Below are positions 16,912-25,126 of a DNA stretch of 64,000 nt, piece by piece (positions within the stretch are counted from its first letter, which is position 1; each line of letters opens with the position of its first letter). This DNA comes from Acetobacterium woodii DSM 1030 (GTDB lineage Bacteria; Bacillota; Clostridia; Eubacteriales; Eubacteriaceae): positions 1,725,732-1,789,731 of the forward strand of contig NC_016894.1 of the NCBI RefSeq assembly GCF_000247605.1. The letters run 5' to 3'. The notes beneath the pieces were generated by a model. That model worked only from the letters and a program-made list of their open reading frames with translations. It made no database searches and had not been told where the DNA came from. A program made the position numbers and the translations under genes.

Positions 16912-18075
16912 ATGACGAAAGAAATATTAAGTACAGAGTATAAAACACAACTATTTACGGATATTTATTCAGGAAATAAGCCGGATCGAGTTCCTGAAAA
17001 AGTGGGCGTTAACGCTTGCGCGGCGTTAGAATTAGCCGGTTATGATCTGCGATATGCACAATATGGAATTACAAAGGTATTGGATGCAACGGAGAAAATA
17101 AATGCAAAATATAATACCTATACTTTAATTGGAACATGGCCGGGAACACCATGGTTGAATAAATTCACCGGAAGTCGAACAAATGTAATGGGTGATGATG
17201 GTTTTATACAGCATCCCAATGTTCATGGAATGGAATCGGATGAATACGATCAGCTTTTGGCAGACCCATTGAAATTTATTTGGGAAACGGTAATTCCGAG
17301 GATATTTACAGAGTTTGATGCCCCGCCAATGAAAGCGGCGCTAGCGATGGCGAAAACAATTAAGGCTTCAGATCATATAAACGGAAAAATAGCTCAAGGA
17401 AATATCGCCCTTATGAAAAAATATAACAAGTCGACATTTCCGACTTTTGTGGGAATCAGCCGTGCCCCTTTCGATTATCTGGCAGATTATCTCAGATCAT
17501 TTACTGGAGCACTGGTAGATATGAGAAGAAAGCCGAACGAAGTACTTGAAGCCGTTAACCTGATTACACCGTTGATGATAAAATCGGGTTGTCCGAGACA
17601 GATAGAGAATCCAAACAGATTGTCCAGAATTTTCTTTGCACTTCATATGCCGACTTTTATGTCTGAGAAATTTTTTGCAAAATTCTGGTGGCCTTCTTTT
17701 AAAGAAACGGTATGGGCAATTTATGAAAAAGGTTTTGGAATAAATATATTTTGCGAAGAAAACTGGATGCATTTACTGGATTATTTAAATGAACTGCCAC
17801 CAGGTTGTGAACTTCAATTTGAGTATGGTGATCCTAAAATGATCAAAGAAAAAGTTGGTGATCGACATATTATCTCAGGACTTTTTCCAGTAAGTATTAT
17901 GAAAAGTGGAACAAAACAGGAAGTATGTGATAAGGCTAAGGAATATTTGGACATCCTTGCAGTGGATGGCAAGTATATATTTAATTTTGACAAATCGATT
18001 TTAACCGCAACACAAATAAATTGGGATCTTTTTCAACCACTCTTAGACACTGTTCATGAATACGGAAGGAATTAG
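16912..18075 (+). CDS. URO-D superfamily protein 1 (uroporphyrinogen decarboxylase/methyltransferase fold)
   Basis: A 387-residue TIM-barrel protein related to uroporphyrinogen decarboxylase and MtaA/MtbA-type methyltransferases. The classical zinc motif of those methyltransferases (His-x-Cys and a late Cys) is not kept: the equivalent stretch reads NIFCEENW (Cys281, Glu282, Glu283) and the late site reads NFDKS. Other conserved blocks are QFEYGDP, SGLFP and LHMPTFM, shared with the paralogue at 62560. Glu283, Glu304 and His319 are spaced 20 and 14 residues apart and could form an alternative Glu/Glu/His metal site. No corrinoid protein is adjacent. GAGGAG precedes the ATG. It heads the set with the 51-aa protein and GRE3. 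Not true HemE; function unknown. Confidence 0.8.
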   Translation: MTKEILSTEYKTQLFTDIYSGNKPDRVPEKVGVNACAALELAGYDLRYAQYGITKVLDATEKINAKYNTYTLIGTWPGTPWLNKFTGSRTNVMGDDGFIQHPNVHGMESDEYDQLLADPLKFIWETVIPRIFTEFDAPPMKAALAMAKTIKASDHINGKIAQGNIALMKKYNKSTFPTFVGISRAPFDYLADYLRSFTGALVDMRRKPNEVLEAVNLITPLMIKSGCPRQIENPNRLSRIFFALHMPTFMSEKFFAKFWWPSFKETVWAIYEKGFGINIFCEENWMHLLDYLNELPPGCELQFEYGDPKMIKEKVGDRHIISGLFPVSIMKSGTKQEVCDKAKEYLDILAVDGKYIFNFDKSILTATQINWDLFQPLLDTVHEYGRN

Positions 18076-18085
18076 GAGGCATATT

Positions 18086-18241
18086 ATGGATAAAAAAATT
18101 ATAAGTGAATATTATACTGAATTGGATGAGACTTTGAAAAAATATGGAATTCCGGAAGAAGCGAAAGACGATGTTGCTGAGACAATGCAATGTATCGAGG
18201 ATATGATTCTTTATTTTACAATGACAACCTTAAGTAACTAA
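18086..18241 (+). CDS. Small acidic protein (51 residues) between URO-D protein and GRE3
   Basis: ATG 18086 has AGGAGG 6 bases upstream, starts 10 bases after the URO-D stop and ends 86 bases before GRE3, so it is very likely translated in the same operon. The product is acidic, predicted helical (ISEYYTELDETLKKYGIPEE; DVAETMQCIEDMILYF) and has a single Cys. It does not look like the Cys-rich small subunit of 4-hydroxyphenylacetate decarboxylase or like the small subunits of benzylsuccinate synthase as I remember them. I recognise no family. Position suggests an accessory subunit or chaperone of GRE3 or of the URO-D protein. Confidence 0.7.
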   Translation: MDKKIISEYYTELDETLKKYGIPEEAKDDVAETMQCIEDMILYFTMTTLSN

Positions 18242-18327
18242 GTACAATACTGGCACCTCGAAATACATTAAACGCTCGGTATTAATGATTTTATTGAATT
18301 TAGAATGTAGATAAAGAAGGAGCTATC

Positions 18328-20772
18328 ATGTATGAATTTAAACCTGTAACAGAACGAATAAACCAGATGAGACAGCTTATTAGAGACCGAGTTATTGCGG
18401 TCGATGCTGAAAGGGTAGAGCTGATAACTAACGCATACCAAGAATGGGATAAAGTTCCCCCCAGTATAAAAATGGCTTTAGTCACGCATGAAATTTGCAC
18501 AAATATGACAACGAGAGTCGAAGACTTTGAAATAATCGTCGGAAATATCGGAAAAGAGTTTTTAGGTTCAGGTATGTGGCCGGAATGGGATGCCAGTTGG
18601 TTGTGGAATGAACTGGAAAAAAAGGAGCTTTGGGAATGTTGGGATGATGGATTGTACCACCGTACTGACAAATCCGGGGTTCATTTAAGTATGAGTAAAG
18701 ACGAGATTGAACGGTTTATGAGTTATCGTGATTTCTGGAAAGATAAAACCATTACCCAGTATTTAGATTCATGGGGACCTGACGGCTTTGAAGAAATTGC
18801 TGGTTTGGGGATTTTAGAAATGGGCGAAAAAATGAGAGCACCCATTCAAACCGGACATCTGGTTGCCGGTTATGAGAAAATCATTAATAAAGGTTATGGA
18901 ACTATTAGACGCGAAGCTCAGAATTGGATTGACACCCATAAAGGGAATCTAATGGGAGATGATGTCGAAAAATACATGTTCTATAAAGGGGCGGTTATCG
19001 TTTGTAATGCCGCAATCGGGATGATCAAAAATTATGCTAAAGCATGTATTTTAAAAGCGGAAGCTTGTCACGATGCCAGTAGGAAAGCAGAACTTAAAAA
19101 AATGGCGGATGGACTTGAATGGATATCTGAAAATCATGCCAGAACATTTTGGGAGGCTTGCCAGGGTGTAATCATGTATCAGGTTTTGCTCTATATGGAG
19201 GCAAGACACCCGGCCCTTGCATTTGGAAGATTTGATCAATATACATGGCCTTTCCTGGAGGCTGATCTGAAAGAAAAAAGATTGACATTGGACGAGGCAC
19301 AAGAAATAGTCGATGCATTTTTTCTTAAATCGAATTGTTTTTACAGGGCCTCAAATCCCCAAATTGCAGCATATACCGGGGTAGGTGTTACCTACCATCA
19401 TACAACCATTGGTGGGGTAAATAAAATAACCGGTGAAGATGCCTCAAATCCAGTAACCTATATGGTCCTTGAAACGTTGGAGCGACTATCACTTCATGAT
19501 CCGACCGTATCGTTGCGGATCCATAAAAATTCACCTGAAAAACTATGGGATTTAGCAATTGAGACGACGCGAAAGGTTGGCGGATTACCGTTGTTTCAAA
19601 ATGATGAGGAAATTATTCCCGGTCTTGTAAAAGAACTGGGTATGACCATTCAGGATGCCAGAGATTATAGCATCATTGGTTGTCAGGAAATCGTTGGATC
19701 AGGGAATGATTATCCGGCCGGGAATGGTCTTCATGGAAAAGCCGGATTAGGAAGCCATGGGAATGTTTTGCTGACGGCTTTAAATAATGGGGTGAATCCT
19801 TCTAATGGAAAAGCGGGAGGGTTAGAGACCGGATATCTTTATGAGATGAAGTCGTTTGATGCCGTAAAAGGAGCATATAAAACCCAATTTGATTATCTCC
19901 ATAAATGGTCTGTCACCATTCAAAATTATGTTGAAAACCTTTCCGGATTTTATGCACCTTCACCAGCTTTATCCATTTCTATAGAAGGATGTATGGAGTC
20001 GGGTAAGGATTGTACGATGGGTGGTGCTAAATATAATTCCTATGGAGGGACAGCTACCGGTTTGGCTACTGTAGCCGACTCGTTGACGGCGATCAAATAT
20101 ATGGTGTTTGATCAGAAAATTTGTACCGCAAAAAATATTTATGACGCAATGATGGCCGATTGGAAAGGCTATGAAGTATTGCAACAGCAGATTTTAAATG
20201 AAGTTCCCCATTATGGAAACGATGATGAGTATGCCGACGAAATGATGAAGTGGGTTACGGATATCTATTATGATAATTGTCAGGAATGTTATAGTAAACG
20301 CTCTAAATTTTATAAAGCAGGACTTTATGGAGCTGCTCAACATGTTGTTCAAGGTGCTGTTACCCAAGCGACTCCCGACGGCAGAAATGCTGGTCAACCA
20401 TTGGCGGATGCCATGTCACCCGGACAGGGAAGAGATAAAAATGGGCCAACTGCTATTTACAATTCAGCCTGTTGTATAAACCACGGAAAATATATGGATG
20501 GAATCGCACTGAACTTGAAAATTCATCCGTCATCGTTACAAACGACAAGTGCGAAAAAAGCATTACTGAATATGACAAAAGCTTATTTTGAAAAAGGCGG
20601 AATGGAGGTTCAATATAACGTAGTAAGCACCGAAACAATGCGAGCCGCACAAAAAGATCCCAATGCTTACAGAGACCTCGTGGTAAGAATTGCCGGTTAC
20701 TCAGCTTACTTTAACGAGTTGAGTGAGGCGATGCAAAATGATGTAATAAGCAGAAATGAAGTAGAGATTTGA
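18328..20772 (+). CDS. Glycyl radical enzyme 3 (divergent, GCQE active site)
   Basis: An 814-residue GRE. The radical site is RIAGYSA (Gly790) and the active-site motif is GCQEIV (Cys452, Glu454): the CxE pair is kept but the V and P of the usual GCVEP are replaced by Q and I. The substrate-side loop after it (GSGNDYPAGNGLHGKAG) also differs from GRE1 and GRE2. The EGCMESGKDCTMGGAKYNS block is kept. AAGGAG precedes ATG 18328. No activase gene is adjacent on this strand; activase 2 lies 2.1 kb away on the other strand. Association with a URO-D-fold protein and a 51-residue protein is unusual for a GRE. Substrate unknown. Confidence 0.92.
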   Translation: MYEFKPVTERINQMRQLIRDRVIAVDAERVELITNAYQEWDKVPPSIKMALVTHEICTNMTTRVEDFEIIVGNIGKEFLGSGMWPEWDASWLWNELEKKELWECWDDGLYHRTDKSGVHLSMSKDEIERFMSYRDFWKDKTITQYLDSWGPDGFEEIAGLGILEMGEKMRAPIQTGHLVAGYEKIINKGYGTIRREAQNWIDTHKGNLMGDDVEKYMFYKGAVIVCNAAIGMIKNYAKACILKAEACHDASRKAELKKMADGLEWISENHARTFWEACQGVIMYQVLLYMEARHPALAFGRFDQYTWPFLEADLKEKRLTLDEAQEIVDAFFLKSNCFYRASNPQIAAYTGVGVTYHHTTIGGVNKITGEDASNPVTYMVLETLERLSLHDPTVSLRIHKNSPEKLWDLAIETTRKVGGLPLFQNDEEIIPGLVKELGMTIQDARDYSIIGCQEIVGSGNDYPAGNGLHGKAGLGSHGNVLLTALNNGVNPSNGKAGGLETGYLYEMKSFDAVKGAYKTQFDYLHKWSVTIQNYVENLSGFYAPSPALSISIEGCMESGKDCTMGGAKYNSYGGTATGLATVADSLTAIKYMVFDQKICTAKNIYDAMMADWKGYEVLQQQILNEVPHYGNDDEYADEMMKWVTDIYYDNCQECYSKRSKFYKAGLYGAAQHVVQGAVTQATPDGRNAGQPLADAMSPGQGRDKNGPTAIYNSACCINHGKYMDGIALNLKIHPSSLQTTSAKKALLNMTKAYFEKGGMEVQYNVVSTETMRAAQKDPNAYRDLVVRIAGYSAYFNELSEAMQNDVISRNEVEI

Positions 20773-20975
20773 TAATTTAGGTCGTAATGTCGAGTTCGGA
20801 TTAAGAAGAAGTTCATCTGAGGAGGTGCTCATAATAGGTCTTATTTTTTTAGCAATTCAATGAAAATAGAATAACAATGCAAAAAAAAGATAAGATATGG
20901 TATAATTGTGACAAATTATAGATGCAAACGATTTCTGCTTGCATGGGAATAATTAATAAAAACAGGAGGGCTAAA

Positions 20976-21977
20976 ATGAGTTATTCATTTGATGAGCGCA
21001 GAAGATATAATGATTTGATGGGAACATACATGATATTATCTTATGACTCTTACAGTATTGTAATCCATAATAGCCAGTTTATGAACCAGGATCATATTGA
21101 ATTCCCACACAGTCACGATTTCCATGAACTTTATTATGTGTTAAACGGCCGAATGGTTGTTATCTGTGATGGCAAAGAATTGGAACTTGAGAAAAATGAT
21201 ACGCTTTATTTGGCACCCAATGTTGATCATAATATGAAGACAGATACTTTTTATGGAAATGAGCGATTTCTGATTACCTTTGAAATAATAAAAAACAAAT
21301 GTGATGATAGCAAAATGACAGCATTGGAATATCAAATTGATGAAATGATTACGATCTTAAAAAATAGTGGCAAATTTTCGGTATCTAAAGATACCAATAA
21401 TGTAATCGCATTGATCGATGACCTTTGCGGAGAGTTTCTCAATAGACAGCATTTTTATTATTTGAAGCTTCAAGGATTAATATCACTTATATTAATGAGC
21501 ATGATTCAAAATATAATTAATGGAAAAGATAATGGACTAAATGATTATTTAGAATATGAAAATAGAGCACTGCTTATGACAAAGTATATTCATAATAATA
21601 TTGGTGAAAAAATAACACTTGAAAAAATGGCAGTAATTTTTCATACCACACCTCGACATGTTAACCGAATATTTAAAAAGTATTTCAATACGTCTTTTAA
21701 CAAAACATTGCTGGAAATCAGATTGGGATATGCCAAAAGATATCTGGTTGAGTATGATTGTTCAATTGAAAAAATAGCAGAGCTAGTCGGATTTGATTCA
21801 GTTAGGACATTATATAAACTTTTTAAAGAAAAAGAGTTCATGAGTATGAACGAATATCGTAATAAGTATCTAGGTAAGTTGAATTTCAGTGCTGATAAAT
21901 TTAATTTTGATAACCATATTTCTGCAGTAAAGGCTAAAAAATTCAAAAATTCGGTACCTGAAAAAGTATTGTTTTAA
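20976..21977 (+). CDS. AraC-family transcriptional regulator with cupin sensor domain
   Basis: A 333-residue regulator: an N-terminal cupin-like domain (about 15-110, with HSHDFHELYYVLNGRMVVIC and LYLAPNVDHNMKT) followed by a C-terminal pair of AraC helix-turn-helix motifs (about 200-300, KITLEKMAVIFHTTPRHVNR and CSIEKIAELVGFDSVRTLYK). ATG 20976 is chosen for its AGGAGG 6 bases upstream; a TATAAT at 20901-20906 fits a separate promoter. It lies between GRE3 and the Mop-like oxidoreductase and probably responds to the pathway substrate, activating one or both sets. Confidence 0.9.
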   Translation: MSYSFDERRRYNDLMGTYMILSYDSYSIVIHNSQFMNQDHIEFPHSHDFHELYYVLNGRMVVICDGKELELEKNDTLYLAPNVDHNMKTDTFYGNERFLITFEIIKNKCDDSKMTALEYQIDEMITILKNSGKFSVSKDTNNVIALIDDLCGEFLNRQHFYYLKLQGLISLILMSMIQNIINGKDNGLNDYLEYENRALLMTKYIHNNIGEKITLEKMAVIFHTTPRHVNRIFKKYFNTSFNKTLLEIRLGYAKRYLVEYDCSIEKIAELVGFDSVRTLYKLFKEKEFMSMNEYRNKYLGKLNFSADKFNFDNHISAVKAKKFKNSVPEKVLF

Positions 21978-22060
21978 AATAAGTAACCAAATGAAAATAA
22001 TTAAAGCGAATTTTGCGTTTCCAATGGTTAGCGTGGATTCTTATTTCAAAATATTATATT

Positions 22061-22166
22061 TAGGTAATTGCGAAAGTGCGATGAGCTTGGGGCCCAGTTT
22101 CGCACGAAACAATTTCTGCACCCAAAGCAACCGTTGTTCGATGTTTTTCAATTTCACAATGACTTA
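22061..22166. mobile_element. MITE-like palindromic element, family 1, internally deleted, reverse orientation
   Basis: A 106-base copy in inverse orientation: GGTAATTGCG, then AGCTTGGGGCCCAGTTTCGC, then CACCCAAAGCAACCGTTG. The central hairpin and about 60 bases around it are missing. It is flanked by a 12-bp direct repeat AAATATTATATT (22049-22060 and 22067-22078 after removal of the element, that is 22167-22178). It lies directly before the ribosome binding site of the Mop-like gene, so it is part of that leader. Confidence 0.82.
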
Positions 22167-22193
22167 AAATATTATATTCATAAGGAGAAAAAA

Positions 22194-25022
22194 ATGGCGA
22201 AAAGAAAAATGATGTTGTTAATTAATGGCGCAGAACGGATGTTAGTTTGTGACCAAGAGTCGGATACGCTGTCTGATGTATTAAGACGGATTGGTTTAAC
22301 AGGGACTAAGGTTGGTTGCGGAACCGGCCAATGTGGGGCGTGTTCAGTGATCCTTGATGGCAAGGTTATTCGTTCCTGCACAAAAAAGATGAAAAATGTT
22401 GAATATGGCAGTGAAATAACAACGATTGAGGGAATTGGTTCACCAACACATCTACACCCTCTTCAACTGGCCTGGATTGTTTATGGCGGGGTACAATGTG
22501 GATTTTGTACGCCGGGATTTATCGTTTCGGCAAAAGGTCTTCTTGATATAAATCCAAGTCCGACCAGACAGGAAGTCCGGGACTGGTTCCAAAAACATCG
22601 TAATGCCTGTCGTTGTACCGGCTATAAACCTCTTGTTGATGCCGTAATGGCGGCGGCAAAAGTAATTCGGGGCGAAATGACGATGGAAGAATTGAGCTTT
22701 GATATACCTGAAGATGGACGCATTTATAATACCAGGTATCCAAGACCGGCGGCTTTGGCGAAAGTAACGGGGGTGTGTGATTATGGTGATGATATCGGCA
22801 TGAAAATGCCGGAAGCACTCCATCTTGCGGTTGTATTGGCACGGGTTTCTCATGCCAAACTGTTAGCGATTGATACATCAGAAGCAGAACAGATGCCGGG
22901 AGTCGAAAAAGTAATAACACATAAAGATGTTAAAGGCATTAATCGCATTACTTTTCCAGTTGGTGGGGCCCGGGCCAAAGCAAATGGATTTGATCATGAA
23001 ATCTTAGTGTCTGACAAGATATATAGATATGGCGATATTGTCGCTGTTGTAGCCGCACGAACGAAGAAAGAAGCGCGGGCAGCGGCAGAAAAAGTCACAT
23101 TTGAATACGAACAGTTGCCAGAATATTTGAATATCCTTGAAACCATGGCAATTGATGCACCACAGATCAATCCGGAATACCCGAACATATATATTGAAGC
23201 ACCACTTGTTAAAGGACAGGATACCAGAGAAGTGATTAAAAATTCAGCCCATGTGGTTGAAGGCAGTTTTTATTCTCAACGACAGCCGCATCTTGTTATT
23301 GAACCGGATACTGATCAGGCATATTTTGACGATGAAGGCCGTCTGACCATACAATGCAAAAGTTTAGCCCTTGGTCTGACCCAGGGCGTTATTGGTGCCG
23401 GCATTGGATTCCCGGTGGAGAAGATTAGAATTATTGAAAATCCGACTGGGGCCAGTTTTGGCTATGCCATTTCACCACTGATGCCGGCAATTGTGGCCGT
23501 GGCAACCATGGCGACTGAAAAACCGGTGACGATTACGCTCAGCTATGAAGAACATCAGCATATTACCGGGAAGCGGGCACCAGCTTTCTCAAATGGAAAA
23601 CTTGCCTGTGATGAAAAAGGAAAACTGACAGCAATGGAATATGAAATAGCCTATGATAAAGGATCTTGTACGGAGGCAGCGGATGTACTCATTCAGAAAG
23701 GTCTGCGTTTTATGGGGGCACCTTACGCCATCCCCAATGCCATAGGTCTCTCCAAAGCGGTTATTTCCAATCATGCACATTCAACAGCCTATCGAGGGTT
23801 TGGTTCGCCGCAGTGTTACACTTGTTCGGAGCAGCTCATGGATATGCTGGCCGAAAAAGTTGGCATGGACCCATTGGAGTTCCGCTATATCAACGTTTAT
23901 CGAGAAGGTGATCGCAGCCTGAATGGGAATCAATTCGATACTTATCCGATGGTTGAGATATTGGATAAGCTGAGACCACATTATCAGGAAGCGATGGCAA
24001 GAGCAAAAAAAGAATCCACTCCTGAACGAAAAAGAGGGGTGGGGATTGCCAGTGGTGAATACAATGTCACCAGTGGTCCGAATGATCATGCCGAGGTTGC
24101 GTTAGGACTCAATCCCGATGGAACCGTGACGCACTATAACACTTGGGAGGATCAGGGCCAGGGGGCAGATATTGGCACGCTTGTGCATACTCATGAAGCA
24201 CTCAAACCACTGGGATTACGACCGGATCAGATTCATTTGTGCATGAATGATACAGCACTGGCTCCGATTACCGGACCGGCAGCGGGGAGTCGTTCTCACT
24301 ACATGGCCGGTAATGCAACAATTAATGCGGCTGAACAACTGATGAACGCCATGCGTAAAGAAGATGGTACTTACCGGACCTATGATGAAATGGTCAGTGC
24401 CGGGATTCCCACAAAATATTTAGGGATCTCGGATACGACCGGACAAACGACGGATCTTGACCCGAATACCGGTCAGGGAAATCCCACCGCCGAGTATACT
24501 TTTGGCGTATTTATGGCAGAGGTTGAGGTTGAAGTCGCTACTGGAAAGACTACCGTGCTCAGCATAAAATGTATTGCTGATGTTGGTGTCGTTGGTAATT
24601 TTTTAGCAGTTGAAGGCCAGGCTTTTGGCGGAATGGAACACGGGATTGGGATGGCGTTATCAGAGGATTATGATGATATTCAAAAACATACCAGTCTCAT
24701 TGGCAGCGGATTTCCATTTATTAATACGATTCCGGACAATATAAGTATTGAATTTATCGAAACGCCGAGACCGACAGGACCGCACGGTTCGTCGGGCTGT
24801 GCTGAAGCTTTCCAGAGTTCGCCGCATGTCGCTGTTATCAATGGCATTTATAATGCCTGCGGCGTGAGAATTAAAGAATTACCGGCCCGACCGGAAAAGG
24901 TAAAGGCGCTGTTAGCAGCGAAAGCAGAAGGCCGTGAAATAGAAGATAAGAAATATTTCCTCGGTTCTGATTTGCACGAGACAATTGATTACATTAAAGC
25001 AAACCCAGTGACGGTTGGGTAA
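22194..25022 (+). CDS. Mop-like molybdenum aldehyde oxidoreductase (xanthine oxidase family)
   Basis: A 942-residue single-chain molybdenum hydroxylase. The N-terminal [2Fe-2S] domain (Cys42, Cys47, Cys50, Cys62 in GCGTGQCGACS...RSC) is followed by the helical [2Fe-2S] domain (QCGFCTPGF...CRCTGY) and the large molybdopterin-binding domain (from about residue 190) with the late active-site glutamate in GCAEAFQSS. There is no FAD domain, as in Desulfovibrio aldehyde oxidoreductase (Mop, about 907 aa). It should oxidise aldehydes to acids and pass electrons out through the 2Fe-2S centres. ATG 22194 has AAGGAG upstream; earlier in-frame ATG codons lie within the mobile element. The next two genes are its likely electron-transfer partners. 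Confidence 0.9.
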   Translation: MAKRKMMLLINGAERMLVCDQESDTLSDVLRRIGLTGTKVGCGTGQCGACSVILDGKVIRSCTKKMKNVEYGSEITTIEGIGSPTHLHPLQLAWIVYGGVQCGFCTPGFIVSAKGLLDINPSPTRQEVRDWFQKHRNACRCTGYKPLVDAVMAAAKVIRGEMTMEELSFDIPEDGRIYNTRYPRPAALAKVTGVCDYGDDIGMKMPEALHLAVVLARVSHAKLLAIDTSEAEQMPGVEKVITHKDVKGINRITFPVGGARAKANGFDHEILVSDKIYRYGDIVAVVAARTKKEARAAAEKVTFEYEQLPEYLNILETMAIDAPQINPEYPNIYIEAPLVKGQDTREVIKNSAHVVEGSFYSQRQPHLVIEPDTDQAYFDDEGRLTIQCKSLALGLTQGVIGAGIGFPVEKIRIIENPTGASFGYAISPLMPAIVAVATMATEKPVTITLSYEEHQHITGKRAPAFSNGKLACDEKGKLTAMEYEIAYDKGSCTEAADVLIQKGLRFMGAPYAIPNAIGLSKAVISNHAHSTAYRGFGSPQCYTCSEQLMDMLAEKVGMDPLEFRYINVYREGDRSLNGNQFDTYPMVEILDKLRPHYQEAMARAKKESTPERKRGVGIASGEYNVTSGPNDHAEVALGLNPDGTVTHYNTWEDQGQGADIGTLVHTHEALKPLGLRPDQIHLCMNDTALAPITGPAAGSRSHYMAGNATINAAEQLMNAMRKEDGTYRTYDEMVSAGIPTKYLGISDTTGQTTDLDPNTGQGNPTAEYTFGVFMAEVEVEVATGKTTVLSIKCIADVGVVGNFLAVEGQAFGGMEHGIGMALSEDYDDIQKHTSLIGSGFPFINTIPDNISIEFIETPRPTGPHGSSGCAEAFQSSPHVAVINGIYNACGVRIKELPARPEKVKALLAAKAEGREIEDKKYFLGSDLHETIDYIKANPVTVG

Positions 25023-25053
25023 TTTGATAAAATTAATTTAATCATTTAATGAC

Positions 25054-25100
25054 ATAACAGTGGCAATATTTATTGATATTGCCACTGTTATAAATTTTTT
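25054..25100 (+). terminator. Terminator after the Mop-like gene
   Basis: Perfect 16-bp stem (25054-25069 with 25076-25091), 6-base loop, then AAATTTTTT. It may give partial read-through into the Fe-S flavoprotein gene 27 bases further on. Confidence 0.8.
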
Positions 25101-25126
25101 AAAATTAAACCAATGAGGACAATGTT

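Noticed and set aside
22452-22920. Overlapping 133-codon minus-strand frames opposite the Mop-like gene
   Set aside because: Antisense shadows of the Fe-S domain coding region, with no start signals and no recognisable domain.
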